A stretch of DNA of 64,000 nucleotides, taken from Thiomonas bhubaneswarensis (lineage in GTDB: Bacteria > Pseudomonadota > Gammaproteobacteria > Burkholderiales > Burkholderiaceae_C). The notes under the pieces are model-generated. The model was not told the origin of the DNA, made no database searches, and saw only the letters and a program-made list of their open reading frames with translations. Numbering within the stretch: the first letter of the stretch is position 1; each line of letters begins with the position of its first letter. Location: positions 124,001 to 188,000 of the forward strand of contig NZ_LIPV01000002.1 of assembly GCF_001418255.1 (NCBI RefSeq). Direction: 5' to 3'. Of the stretch, positions 11,364 to 20,105 are shown one piece after another. The position numbers and the translations under genes were made by a program.

Positions 11364-11497
11364 GGGCGCGTGGCGCGCAGGGCCGATCGGCGCCCCCATC
11401 CGCGCCAGCCTAGCCTGCCCATCACGCCACTCCTGCGTGCACCGGGCGTTTGCGGCATACTGCGCCGCAGAAAGATCCACAAAACCAGGAGACACGC

Positions 11498-12097
11498 ATG
11501 CAGTCCACCCTACTCGCCACGCTGCGCATGGCCTTCGTCGCAGCCCTTGGTGCCAGCTTCATCGGCCTGTCCCCACTCGCCCATGCACAGCCGACCCAAA
11601 GCCAAAACCCCGACGCCGTGAAGGTGTTGGCCGAGATGGGCAAGGCCACCGTCATCACCCAGGGCAAGGGTCCGCGAGTGCTCAATGTTTTCATCGACGC
11701 CAACTGCCCTTACTGCCACGAACTGTTCATCGCCCTGCAGGGGAAGGCGGGCAAGGACGGGTTGCAGGTGCGGTGGGTGCCGGTGGCCGTGCTCGCGCCC
11801 AGCAGCGTGACCAAGGGCGCGGCCATCCTGCAGGCCAAGGATCGCCTGGCCGCGCTGCGCGACAACGAGCTGAACTACGGCAAAGGCCCCACAGGGCAGG
11901 GCGGCGGCATCACCCCTGCCACGCATGTGCTGCCTGCCACCAGTGCCATACTCAACGCCAACAACGCCTTGCTCGACGCCACCAGGTCGCCCGGGGTGCC
12001 GACCCTGCTCTACCGCGACAAGCAGGGCCAGGCCATGCTGGTGGTCGGCCCGCCCGATGCGCAGCAGCTCAAGGACATCCTCGCCAGTGTGAAATAA
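11498..12097 (+). CDS. DsbG/DsbC-like periplasmic thioredoxin-fold protein (CPYC)
   Basis: A 199-residue protein with a signal peptide (residues 1-29, ending PLAHAQ). Its thioredoxin-like domain carries CPYC in FIDANCPYCHELF, and a cis-Pro loop is seen at SPGVPTLLY. DsbG/DsbC-type proteins reduce or isomerise disulfides or protect sulfenylated cysteines in the periplasm. The N-terminal dimerisation domain of classic DsbC is absent or very short. The ATG at 11498 has AGGAG upstream. Two paralogues are within 4 kb, at 12111-12728 (opposite strand) and 15091-15681. Confidence 0.8.
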   Translation: MQSTLLATLRMAFVAALGASFIGLSPLAHAQPTQSQNPDAVKVLAEMGKATVITQGKGPRVLNVFIDANCPYCHELFIALQGKAGKDGLQVRWVPVAVLAPSSVTKGAAILQAKDRLAALRDNELNYGKGPTGQGGGITPATHVLPATSAILNANNALLDATRSPGVPTLLYRDKQGQAMLVVGPPDAQQLKDILASVK

Positions 12098-12110
12098 GAA
12101 TGCGCGACTT

Positions 12111-12728
12111 TTAGCGCGCGCTGCGCAACACGATCGCCAGGGTGTTGTCGGGCAGCAGACCGTTGATCAGGTGGGCCCGGCCGTTTGCGGTGCGATAGAG
12201 CATGACGGGAAAACTGTCCAACCCGGCGCTGTGCATCAGCGCGGCGTTGACTTGCAACTTGTGCCGCACCGCCGCGCCGGGGTGAGCGAGGGGCCGGATG
12301 CCGCCGCCCGGAATCTCGCTGAAGTCCCAGTCGTTTTCGTTATGGCGAAACGCGGCCAGCGGGTCGGGCGCGGCAAGGATGGCTGCGGCCTTGCCCGGGC
12401 TGCTGGCATGCAGGGTGCCGACGATGATCCAGCGCAGTTGCAGGCCATCACGGCCGACCACCGAACGTGTCGCCAGATACAGCTTGTGCGAAAACGGGCA
12501 GTTCGGGTCGACGAACACATAGACGATGCGCGGGCCGTTGCCTTCGGCCACCCAACTCGCCTGGCCGATGCGCGCCCACAGCCTGGCGGCGCGCGCCGCA
12601 TCGGGGTTTGCCGCCCAATCGTCCTCGGCCGCCGCGGCAGCACGCGCCATGACCCCATGCAGCGCAGCGACGAGCGCGACCCAGCGCAACACTCGGCGCC
12701 GCGATGGCAATGGGCAGTCGGTCGGCAT
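12111..12728 (-). CDS. DsbG-like protein with altered active site (CPFS)
   Basis: A 205-residue paralogue of the neighbouring DsbG-like proteins. It aligns through YVFVDPNCPFSHKLYLATRS and a cis-Pro region FPVMLYRT, but the second active-site cysteine is Ser (CPFS). That precludes a normal intramolecular dithiol and would trap mixed disulfides or bind substrates. The N-terminus (SRRRVLRWVALVAALHG) is a Tat-like or Sec signal. GGAAGA upstream favours the ATG at 12728 over 12746. It converges on the CPYC paralogue with only 13 bp between stops. Confidence 0.75.
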   Translation of the reverse strand: MPTDCPLPSRRRVLRWVALVAALHGVMARAAAAAEDDWAANPDAARAARLWARIGQASWVAEGNGPRIVYVFVDPNCPFSHKLYLATRSVVGRDGLQLRWIIVGTLHASSPGKAAAILAAPDPLAAFRHNENDWDFSEIPGGGIRPLAHPGAAVRHKLQVNAALMHSAGLDSFPVMLYRTANGRAHLINGLLPDNTLAIVLRSAR

Positions 12729-12814
12729 GGACGTTCTTCCAGACATGCCCGACGTTAGGCAGCCTCATGCGCCGTGTAAACCGCGCTTACCCTCAGAGAC
12801 CCAGCTTGCGCGCG

Positions 12815-12839
12815 AAAAAAACCCGGCCGCGGCCGGGTT
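12815..12839 (-). terminator. Rho-independent terminator of the TehA-like gene
   Basis: Read on the minus strand, a 20-nt palindrome (AACCCGGCC-GC-GGCCGGGTT) is followed by a run of T. It lies 23 bp after the stop of the TehA/SLAC1-family gene and before the CPFS DsbG-like gene, separating the two minus-strand genes. Confidence 0.8.
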
Positions 12840-12861
12840 CGAGGTCGAGCGTGAGCCTGCC

Positions 12862-13857
12862 TTACTCGGGGATGAACACCTTGCCCGCCGCAATGGCCTT
12901 GAGGGTGAGCACCACCAGCAGGGCGATCAGCGCCGTGGTTAGCGCCAGCAGCGCGCCTCCCAGGCCCATGAGGAAGCCGCTGCCGATCTTGCTGCCCATG
13001 GTGAGCGAGGCAATGGTGATGGCCGCCATCGGGAAGGAATAGGCCCACCACGACATGAAGAACGGCACCTTGCGGAACTGGGGCAGTTGGTAGAACAGCA
13101 GGAAGGTGGTGAACAGCGCGACGTAGAACAGCACCCGCGCGAAGTTGTCCACCACGCCGCCGTCGAGCGCCAGGTAGGAGAGAAAGCCCACGGCTGGCGG
13201 CGCGATCAGGATGAACAGCGTCGGCAGCAGCTTGGCGGGCACCGGCGGATGAAAGAAAAAGCGATTCATCATCACCGTCAGCAGCACGATCCAGAACACC
13301 AGGCCGACGCTGAAAAAGAACCACGAGATCTCGGGCGAGCCATGCGTCATGCCGGCAATCGGCACCAGGATGTTGCCCACCACCGGGATGAACCACGCCG
13401 GGGTGGAATGTTGAATCTGGTAGTGCGTGTGGTGAATCCACGAGGACATGATGACCAGGGTGAACACCAGATGCAGCGCCACGCCGCCCCACCACAGCGC
13501 CCACGACAGCCCGGGCTGCACATGCAGCAAGGCGATGGACAGCAGGATCGCGCTGATGGAAATGGCCGGAAAGAAGCTGATGCGCACCGGGTGATTGAAC
13601 TCGGCGACGAACTCACCCGGATAGCGCGCCACCTTGGCCGCATAGCCCAGCAGCAACAGCACGAACAGCGCCAGCGCCGCATAGCTCAGCCCAATGCCCA
13701 CGCCGTGCGGCATGGAAAGCACCTGCGCTGATTTGTGCCAGGCGATGGCCAGGCCCGTGGTGCCCATGATGGTGGCGAACAGGGTGATGGGAAAGTGCGC
13801 CAGCCAGCTGCTGGCGTGCGCCGGTTCGGCGGCTTGGGGGGATGGAGCTGTGGACAT
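12862..13857 (-). CDS. TehA/SLAC1 family anion transporter
   Basis: A 331-residue inner-membrane protein with about ten hydrophobic helices and the family's hallmark N-terminal segment (SSWLAHFPITLFATIMGTTG). A later YQLPQFRKVPFFMSWWAYSF corresponds to the pore-helix region of SLAC1/TehA. The family comprises anion channels and exporters historically named for tellurite resistance. The physiological substrate here is unknown. The ATG at 13857 was chosen over a TTG at 13866. It has its own terminator at 12815-12839 and is divergent from pdxH with a 165-bp gap. Confidence 0.85.
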   Translation of the reverse strand: MSTAPSPQAAEPAHASSWLAHFPITLFATIMGTTGLAIAWHKSAQVLSMPHGVGIGLSYAALALFVLLLLGYAAKVARYPGEFVAEFNHPVRISFFPAISISAILLSIALLHVQPGLSWALWWGGVALHLVFTLVIMSSWIHHTHYQIQHSTPAWFIPVVGNILVPIAGMTHGSPEISWFFFSVGLVFWIVLLTVMMNRFFFHPPVPAKLLPTLFILIAPPAVGFLSYLALDGGVVDNFARVLFYVALFTTFLLFYQLPQFRKVPFFMSWWAYSFPMAAITIASLTMGSKIGSGFLMGLGGALLALTTALIALLVVLTLKAIAAGKVFIPE

Positions 13858-14022
13858 GGCGTGCAAAAATAGTTGAGAAAAACGGTACGGAATTGTGGGG
13901 GCTTGCGCCTGCTCGGTTATTGATCTGACGCAATATTGAAAAATTTTGATACATGATTGTGACCATGGTCACGCTCGATCTCTTCCAAGCCTGCCTTCCC
14001 GGGTGCTTTTTATACTGCCGAC

Positions 14023-14661
14023 ATGAAATCACTGGCCGATTTGCGCAAGGACTATGCCCGCGCCGAGCTCGACGAAGCCCACGCCGACATCGATCCCCTC
14101 AAACAGTTCGAGCATTGGCTGCAGCAGGCGATCGAAGCCGAAGTGCCCGAGCCCAACGCCATGACCGTGGCCACCGTGGGCGAGAGCGGTCGACCGTCCA
14201 GCCGTGTGGTGCTGATCAAGCAGGTCGATGCCCGCGGCATCGTCTGGTACACCAACTATGCCAGCCGCAAGGGACGGGAACTTGCGGCCAACCCGTTTGC
14301 GGCGCTGCAGTTTCACTGGGTGGAGCTCGAACGCGTGGTGCGCATCGAAGGCAGGGTGGAGAAGGTCAGCGAGGCCGAGTCTGACGCCTACTTCGCTAGC
14401 CGACCGCTGGCTTCGCGCATCGGTGCCTGGGCTTCCCCGCAGAGTGAACCCATCGAGAGTCGCGGCACCCTGCTCAAGCGCGCCGCCGAGTTCGGCCTGC
14501 GCTATGGCATCCACCCGCCGCGTCCGCCGCATTGGGGTGGGTACCGACTGGTGCCGGACTACTGGGAATTCTGGCAAGGCCGCCCTTCGCGCCTGCACGA
14601 CCGCCTGGCCTATGCCTTGCAGCCGGATGGGGCCTGGGCACGCAAGCGACTGGCGCCTTGA
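14023..14661 (+). CDS. pdxH: Pyridoxamine 5'-phosphate oxidase
   Basis: A 212-residue FMN enzyme that oxidises pyridoxamine/pyridoxine 5'-phosphate to pyridoxal 5'-phosphate in vitamin B6 salvage and synthesis. Full-length family features are present: [20 protein letters not shown] near the N-terminus, [23 protein letters not shown] in the FMN region, [14 protein letters not shown], and a C-terminal [16 protein letters not shown] with RLHDRL. It is cytoplasmic. It stands as a single gene between the divergent TehA gene and a convergent hypothetical. Confidence 0.95.
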   Translation: MKSLADLRKDYARAELDEAHADIDPLKQFEHWLQQAIEAEVPEPNAMTVATVGESGRPSSRVVLIKQVDARGIVWYTNYASRKGRELAANPFAALQFHWVELERVVRIEGRVEKVSEAESDAYFASRPLASRIGAWASPQSEPIESRGTLLKRAAEFGLRYGIHPPRPPHWGGYRLVPDYWEFWQGRPSRLHDRLAYALQPDGAWARKRLAP

Positions 14662-14665
14662 GACC

Positions 14666-15013
14666 TCAAGCCTCAAGCAGTTGTAGCGTGGCGGCGCCGT
14701 CCGAACGGCGGATGGCAATGCGCAGTTCGACATACTCGGGCAGTTCGCTCATCGGTGTCGGATCGGCCTCGCAGGCGCAACCGGGGTCGATGCTGAAATA
14801 GCTCAGCCCCGCCTTCACCCACAAGCCATCGTCCTGCTCGCCGCGCTGCAACACCAGCAGGGCAACATCGTCGGTCAAGGCGTGGCTGCCACGCCTCATG
14901 CCTTGTTGCAGCGGCCTGTGCAGGGCGTCGGCCTGCCGCAGTTCGGCCAGCAGCACGGCGCCGAAATCGGGCCGCGACCAGGCGTTGCAGGTTTCAGGTA
15001 GGGTCAGGGTCAT
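14666..15013 (-). CDS. Hypothetical protein
   Basis: A 115-residue soluble protein that I do not recognise. It has no signal peptide or membrane segment. It is acidic, with a central beta-like region (DDVALLVLQRGEQDDGLWVK), a CEADP segment containing two cysteines, and a terminal strand ELRIAIRRSDGAATLQLLE. It converges on pdxH with a 4-bp gap between stops and is divergent from the CPFC DsbG-like gene. Codon use matches its neighbours, which supports coding. Confidence 0.6.
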   Translation of the reverse strand: MTLTLPETCNAWSRPDFGAVLLAELRQADALHRPLQQGMRRGSHALTDDVALLVLQRGEQDDGLWVKAGLSYFSIDPGCACEADPTPMSELPEYVELRIAIRRSDGAATLQLLEA

Positions 15014-15090
15014 CGCAATCCATCATGCCGAAGGCCTTGTTCTGCGGCATTATTCAAACCCTGATTCACGATCACAATAGGGAGACCCGC

Positions 15091-15681
15091 ATGGCTTCAC
15101 ATCCGTCCCCGCATCGTCGTCAAGTGCTTCGCTCCGCCGCTGCGCTGGCCTGTCTTGCCGCCTGGCCGGGGGTCCAGGCGCAGAGCGCCCGGCAGGCCGA
15201 GGGCGTGCTGGCGAACATCGGCAAGGCCACCACCATCGTCGAAGGCAAGGGCGCACGCTCGCTCTACATCTTTTTCGATCCGAACTGTCCGTTCTGCCAC
15301 GAGCTGTACAAAAAACTGCGCCCCTTGGTGGGCAAGACCGATGTGCAGTTTCGCTGGATTCCGCTGGGCCTGCTCACCGCCAGCAGCCTGCCCAAGGCTG
15401 CGGCCATCCTGCAGGCCAGCGACCCGCTTCAGGCGTTTTACAAAAACGAAAACGACTACGACTTCGCCGCCAACGGCCAGCCCGGCGGGGGCATTGAACC
15501 TGCGCAGTCCATCAGCCCCAAGGTGCGCGCCGAACTGGCGGCCAATCTGGCGCTTTACAACAGCGAAAAGCTGTTCGGCGTGCCGGTCATTCTCTGGCGC
15601 AAGGCCGATGGACGCGCCGACATGATGATCGGCGTGCCTTCGGAGGCGCAGATCCAGATCATGCTGAAGGAGGCGCAGTAG
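15091..15681 (+). CDS. DsbG-like periplasmic thioredoxin-fold protein (CPFC)
   Basis: A 196-residue paralogue of the two DsbG-like proteins upstream, with an intact CPFC in FFDPNCPFCHELY and a cis-Pro loop FGVPVILWRK. The N-terminus HRRQVLRSAAALACLAAWPG has a twin-arginine look and ends with a signal cleavage near QAQ. AGGGAGA precedes the ATG at 15091. The 5' context (GGAGAC-CGC-ATG) is almost the same as that of the CPYC paralogue, consistent with recent duplication. Its last 23 bp overlap the convergent HPP-CBS gene. Confidence 0.8.
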   Translation: MASHPSPHRRQVLRSAAALACLAAWPGVQAQSARQAEGVLANIGKATTIVEGKGARSLYIFFDPNCPFCHELYKKLRPLVGKTDVQFRWIPLGLLTASSLPKAAAILQASDPLQAFYKNENDYDFAANGQPGGGIEPAQSISPKVRAELAANLALYNSEKLFGVPVILWRKADGRADMMIGVPSEAQIQIMLKEAQ

Positions 15682-16744
15682 GGTTTGCCTGCGGGGTGCG
15701 ATGCAGCGCCCGCATCACGTCGCTCTGGGTGATCATGCCCACCAGCCGCGCCGAGGCATCGATGACCGGCAGGTGATGATGGCCGCTGCTGGCGAAAAGC
15801 GGAATCAGTTCGGAGAGATGCCGCGTCTGCGAGACGACCCGCACCTGGCGCGTCATGCGCGCGGCCACGGGCGTGGAAGATTCCAGCATGGCGCTCGGGG
15901 CACCCTCGGGGTTCAGGCGCAGGTCGGCGGCGGTGACGATGCCGACGACCTGTCGATGCCGGTCGATCACCGGCAGGGCCTTGATGCCGTGTTCGATCAG
16001 ACGGTCCTGAGCCTCGGCCACGCTTTCGTCGGGACGGGCCACCTGCACCTCGCGCTGCATGATGTCGGCGCAGCTCACGGCGTCCAGGCGCTGGCGGTAG
16101 GCCTGGGTCTGCGCTTCTTCGAGCAGATTGCGCAGCGTCGTCCGATCGATGTCGAGCACTTCGCCGTAGCGTGTCACCGCCGCGTCGATAGCGCTGGACA
16201 GATCGTCGGTGTTGGGCAGCATGGCCTCGGCTGCTTCGGGCGGTGCGGGATGCGGACGCCGCGTGGCGGCATGCCAGAGCCACGCTGCGGCCACGAGCAG
16301 GGCCGAATTGAGCGCCACGGGCATGAGGGCGAAGCGCCAGTCGGTGGTGTGCGTCAGCACCGCCAGCAAGGCGGCTGCGCCACCCGGAGGATGCAGGCAG
16401 CGGGCCTGCAACATCAGGGCAATGGCCGCGCCGACCGCCACCCCGGCCGCGATCCAGGTCGGGCCGATCCACGCCGCGCAGACGATGCCCATCAGCGTGC
16501 CCAGCGTGTTGCCGCCAATGACCGACCACGGCCGCCCCAGTGGACTGCTGGGCAAGGCGAACACGATCACCGCACTGGCCCCGATGGGGGCGACCAGCCA
16601 GACGGCTTGCGTCCACCCCGTGCCGGTTTCGGCGAAGTGGCTCAGCAGCCCGACGGCGGCCAAGCCCAGCACCGCGCCCGCCGAGACGCGCACCCACTCG
16701 ACCCAGCCCACACGAGGGCTGCCGGCAGCCTGAGCCCCGCTCAT
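15659..16744 (-). CDS. HPP-family membrane protein with two CBS domains
   Basis: A 361-residue protein. The N-terminal half (about residues 20-165) has hydrophobic helices with the family motif LHPPGGAAAL and NTLGTLMG. HPP proteins of other organisms are linked to nitrite transport, but bacterial substrates are mostly unknown. The C-terminal half has two CBS modules (about 225-280 and 290-345; VGIVTAADL and VGMITQSDV mark their ends), which usually bind adenine nucleotides. The ATG at 16744 overlaps the msrA stop in ATGA, so it is translationally coupled as second gene of a pair. Confidence 0.75.
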   Translation of the reverse strand: MSGAQAAGSPRVGWVEWVRVSAGAVLGLAAVGLLSHFAETGTGWTQAVWLVAPIGASAVIVFALPSSPLGRPWSVIGGNTLGTLMGIVCAAWIGPTWIAAGVAVGAAIALMLQARCLHPPGGAAALLAVLTHTTDWRFALMPVALNSALLVAAAWLWHAATRRPHPAPPEAAEAMLPNTDDLSSAIDAAVTRYGEVLDIDRTTLRNLLEEAQTQAYRQRLDAVSCADIMQREVQVARPDESVAEAQDRLIEHGIKALPVIDRHRQVVGIVTAADLRLNPEGAPSAMLESSTPVAARMTRQVRVVSQTRHLSELIPLFASSGHHHLPVIDASARLVGMITQSDVMRALHRTPQANPTAPPSA

Positions 16745-17304
16745 GCCTGCGAACGCAGCAGCGTGGCGTACTTTCGACGCAGCTTGTCCACCTTGGGCGC
16801 GATGACCGCGGCGCAATAGCCCTGATAAGGATGATGGGCGAAATAGTCCTGATGTTCGGCTTCAGCGGGGCTGTAGTTGGATTCAGGCGCGATTTCGGTC
16901 ACGATCGGGTCGGCGAACAGCGCCTGATCGCGCAGTCGCTGCACGTAGGCGCGCACGGCGGTGAGCTGGGCCTCGTCGTGGGTGTAGATGCCGGAGCGGT
17001 ATTGCGTGCCGACGTCGTTGCCCTGACGGTTCAGGGTGGTGGGGTCGTGCATGGCGAAGAACACGTCGAGGATGGTTTCCAGACTGATCACGTCGGGGTC
17101 GAAGTCGATGCGCACGACCTCGGCGTGGCCAGTCTGGCCGGTGCAGATCTCGCGGTAGCTGGGGCGCAGCGTGGTGCCGTTGCTGTAGCCGCATTCCACG
17201 CGCAGCACGCCGCGAAGCGGACGGTACGCAGCGTCGAGGCACCAGAAGCATCCCCCCGCGAGGGTGATGCGCTGAGGTAACGAGGGCAGGGTAAAGGTCG
17301 ACAT
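16741..17304 (-). CDS. msrA: Peptide methionine-S-sulfoxide reductase
   Basis: A 187-residue MsrA that reduces methionine-S-sulfoxide in proteins. The active-site motif GCFWCLDAAY places the catalytic Cys at 19. Other family segments are present: GYSNGTTLRPSYREICTGQTGHAE, DPTTLNRQGNDVGTQYRSGI and YQGYC. The usual motif is GCFWxxE; here the acid is Asp24 rather than Glu, a conservative but unusual change. The ATG at 17304 fits family length better than a start at 17400. It is followed by an overlapping HPP-CBS gene and divergent from a copper chaperone gene. Confidence 0.9.
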   Translation of the reverse strand: MSTFTLPSLPQRITLAGGCFWCLDAAYRPLRGVLRVECGYSNGTTLRPSYREICTGQTGHAEVVRIDFDPDVISLETILDVFFAMHDPTTLNRQGNDVGTQYRSGIYTHDEAQLTAVRAYVQRLRDQALFADPIVTEIAPESNYSPAEAEHQDYFAHHPYQGYCAAVIAPKVDKLRRKYATLLRSQA

Positions 17305-17444
17305 GGAGCGGCAAGGGTGAGTGCGGCAATTTGCCGCGGTACGGGTATTGTCGATGGCTGACAGAATGCACGCTTTTTCTGTGGCGATTTTCGCCGACAA
17401 TCGGCAGCGGCGTATGCGCCGTTTGCACTTACAGGAGAACCTCG

Positions 17445-17963
17445 ATGACGATCCGCATGTTGACCCGCCGACAGGCTCTGGCGATGGCCTCCGCTGTCTT
17501 GATGCTGAACTTTGCGCCCGTGGCGCTGGCGCAGAAAGCGGGCGCCATCGAAGTGACGCAGGCCCAGGCGCTGCCCTCGATACCCGGCGCTCGCAACGGC
17601 GGCGGCTTTCTCACCCTCGTCAACCACGGCAAGGCCGATGACAAGATTGTTGCTGCGTCCTCGCCGGTCTGTGGTCATGTGGAGCTGCACACCATGAGCA
17701 TGGAAAACAACGTGATGCGCATGCGTGAGGTGGAACACATTCCGCTGCCCGCAGGCCAGACGCTGCGCATGCAGCCGGGCTCGGGCTACCACCTCATGTT
17801 CATGGACCTCAAGGCTCCGTTGAAAGTGGGAGAAACCGTCCCCGTGACGATCAAGTTCGCGTCCGGCGGGCAGATGGACGTGCAACTCAAGGTGGAACCG
17901 CGGGACAAGATTGCTGGCGGCGCACCCATGCCGGGCAAGGGCATGCAGGGTGGCATGCACTGA
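17445..17963 (+). CDS. PCu(A)C-family periplasmic copper chaperone
   Basis: A 172-residue secreted protein with an RR-containing signal (MLTRRQALAMASAVLMLNF, ending ALAQ) and a PCuAC domain. The Cu(I)-binding pattern is seen as VELHTMSMENNVMRMREV and GYHLMFMDLK, i.e. H(x)nM and HxM. A His/Met tail (GMQGGMH) adds extra candidate ligands. Such proteins deliver copper to cytochrome oxidase Cu-A sites in the periplasm. The ATG at 17445 has AGGAGA upstream. The frame extends to 17331 but without a credible start. Confidence 0.85.
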   Translation: MTIRMLTRRQALAMASAVLMLNFAPVALAQKAGAIEVTQAQALPSIPGARNGGGFLTLVNHGKADDKIVAASSPVCGHVELHTMSMENNVMRMREVEHIPLPAGQTLRMQPGSGYHLMFMDLKAPLKVGETVPVTIKFASGGQMDVQLKVEPRDKIAGGAPMPGKGMQGGMH

Positions 17964-17981
17964 AGGGCTGCGAAATTGAGA

Positions 17982-18188
17982 CGGGCCGCAACCGAAAGGT
18001 GTGCGGCCCGGGAGTCCGACAGTCGGGTTTGCTGCCGCCTGTCAAGCTCATGCAGGGATGCATGAGGGGGGTCTTGCAACAGTGCGGGTTCGGCCCGCTC
18101 TGTTTGCCGAAGCAGCTGCACTGCAACGACGCCTTAAAGGTACGCCCCGCACTTCGGCGTCGTCAAGATCAAACATGACTTGATCTTG
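17982..18188. repeat. Cluster of four hairpins downstream of copper chaperone
   Basis: Within the 282-bp gap between pcuC-like and ubiD stops lie four separate inverted repeats. At 17982-18010, arms CGGGCCGCA/TGCGGCCCG enclose ACC-GAAA-GGT. At 18047-18066, CTCATGCA-GGGA-TGCATGAG. At 18078-18104, AACAG-t-GCGGG-ttcgg-CCCGC-t-CTGTT. At 18164-18188, CAAGATCAA-7 nt-TTGATCTTG. None is followed by a clear U tract. They may be terminators between the convergent genes, processing sites or an unannotated structured RNA. Confidence 0.5.
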
Positions 18189-18245
18189 GGGGTATGGTCG
18201 AACTCGCGCGGTGAACATGGCGCAAGGCCTTGAAAACGCCCCGTT

Positions 18246-19799
18246 TCACCGCGTGCCCGGCTGGGCCGAAAGGGTATCGATCAGGGCCTGCATGCGTGCG
18301 TTCACCGTCTCATCAGGCACGATGGCCCGACCCCATTCGCGCTGCGTCTCGCCGGGCCATTTGTGGGTGGCGTCCAGGCCCATCTTGCCGCCCAGGCCGG
18401 ACTGCGGCGAGGCGAAATCGAGATAGTCGATCGGGGTGTTGCCAACCAGCAGCGTGTCGCGCACCGGGTCCATGCGGGTGGTGATGGCCCAGATCACGTC
18501 AGGCCATGAGCGGATGTCCACATCCTCGTCGGTGACGACGATGAACTTGGTGTAGAGGAACTGCCGCAGAAAACCCCAGATGCCGAACATCACCCGCTTG
18601 GCGTGTCCGGCATAGGCCTTGCGGATGGACACCACGGCGAGCCGGTAGCTGCACCCTTCGGGCGGCAGGTAAAAATCGACGATCTCCGGGTATTGCTTCT
18701 GCAGGATGGGAACGAACACCTCGTTGAGCGCTACGCCGAGTACGGCCGGTTCGTCGGGCGGCTTGCCGGTGTAGGTGGAGTGGTAGATGGGCTGCTCGCG
18801 GTGGGTGATGCGCTCGACTTCGAACACCGGAAACCAGTCCTGCTCGTTGTAATACCCGGTGTGATCGCCGAATGGCCCTTCGAGCGCGTGCAGGTAGCCG
18901 TTTTTCTCCATCAGCGGCACCCCGGTCTCGCTCTCGCCGCGCCAGCCTGCCTCGGCGGGTGGCAGATGGCCTTCGAGCACGATTTCAGAGGTGGCCGGAA
19001 CCTGCAGGTCGAGACCGATGGCGCGCGCCACTTCGGTGCGCGAACCGCGAAGCAGGCCGGCGAACTGGTACTCGCTCAAGGTATCGGGTACGGGTGTGAC
19101 CGCGCCCAGCGTGGTTGCCGGGTCGGCCCCCAGCGCGACGGCCACCGGAAAGGGCCGCCCAGGATGGGCCAGGGCGAACTCGCGGAAATCGAGGGCGCCT
19201 CCCCGGTGTGCCAGCCAGCGCATGATGAGCTGGCGCCTGCCGATGCGCTGCTGGCGATAGATGCCCAGGTTCTGCCGTTTGCGGGGCCGAGGCACGTCTT
19301 GAGGGCCGCGCGTGATCACCAGTCCCCAGGTGAGCAGCGGCGCCACGTCGCCTGGCCAGCAGGTCTGTATCGGCAGCCGGTTCAAGTCCACATCGTCGCC
19401 TTCCAGCACGACCTGCTGGCACACAGGCCGCGATACCGTGCTCGGACGCATGTCCCAGACGGCCTTGACCAGATGCATCAGCTCGCCTGCGTCCTTGAGG
19501 CCTTTGGGCGGCTCGGGCTCCTTGAGGCGGGCGAGCACTTCGCCGATGCGGCGCAGTTCGCCGAGATCGTTCACGCCCATGCCCATGGCCACGCGCTGGG
19601 GGGTGCCGAACAGATTGCCCAGCACTGGCATGGCATAGCCCGTCGGTCGCTCGAACAGCACCGCCGGTCCGCCCCCCCTGAGCAGGGCGTCGCAGACCGT
19701 AGTCATTTCGAGGTGGGGAGAGACGGACTCAGTCGTGCGACGCAAGAGGGAAAGCGTCTCCAGTTGGGACAGAAAATCGCGTAGATCCCGGTATTTCAT
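18246..19799 (-). CDS. ubiD: UbiD family 3-polyprenyl-4-hydroxybenzoate decarboxylase
   Basis: A 517-residue full-length UbiD, the prenylated-FMN-dependent decarboxylase of ubiquinone biosynthesis. It opens [14 protein letters not shown], and has [40 protein letters not shown] (cofactor region) and [11 protein letters not shown] with the catalytic-region acidic residues. It is cytoplasmic or peripheral to the membrane. It needs a UbiX flavin prenyltransferase, which is not in this window. It stands alone on the minus strand and converges on the copper chaperone gene across the hairpin-rich gap. Confidence 0.95.
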   Translation of the reverse strand: MKYRDLRDFLSQLETLSLLRRTTESVSPHLEMTTVCDALLRGGGPAVLFERPTGYAMPVLGNLFGTPQRVAMGMGVNDLGELRRIGEVLARLKEPEPPKGLKDAGELMHLVKAVWDMRPSTVSRPVCQQVVLEGDDVDLNRLPIQTCWPGDVAPLLTWGLVITRGPQDVPRPRKRQNLGIYRQQRIGRRQLIMRWLAHRGGALDFREFALAHPGRPFPVAVALGADPATTLGAVTPVPDTLSEYQFAGLLRGSRTEVARAIGLDLQVPATSEIVLEGHLPPAEAGWRGESETGVPLMEKNGYLHALEGPFGDHTGYYNEQDWFPVFEVERITHREQPIYHSTYTGKPPDEPAVLGVALNEVFVPILQKQYPEIVDFYLPPEGCSYRLAVVSIRKAYAGHAKRVMFGIWGFLRQFLYTKFIVVTDEDVDIRSWPDVIWAITTRMDPVRDTLLVGNTPIDYLDFASPQSGLGGKMGLDATHKWPGETQREWGRAIVPDETVNARMQALIDTLSAQPGTR

Positions 19800-20105
19800 A
19801 TAACCAATAGAAGTGAAAAAGAAGACCTTATGCGTTGACCAGGAATAACGACATTCCTAAAATTCGATCCGTGTTTGCCCTAATACGTCTGCAAGTCAGA
19901 CCGGCAACACACTCGCCCCGAAACACGCCTTGCCGCAAACGACCCATGGATGGGTTTCGGCAATTCGATGCAGTCCCTTGTGAAGATTGCATCTTAGGCT
20001 GATGGGCTCCCCTGGTGAGCCTGTGTTGTCGGATCTGTGCCCTTGGAAACTGGCGCTGACTGTCTTCTGACACTCGCCCGTTCCGCTCAGACACAGGAGT
20101 GTTCC
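19800..20105. other. 306-bp intergenic region without a gene
   Basis: This is the divergent space between ubiD and a lytic transglycosylase gene. It is less GC-rich next to ubiD, as expected for promoters in both directions. A short inverted repeat GGAAT-AACGAC-ATTCC lies near 19842-19857. I see no RNA gene, tRNA or convincing operator. No ORF here has a ribosome binding site and coding character. Confidence 0.5.
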
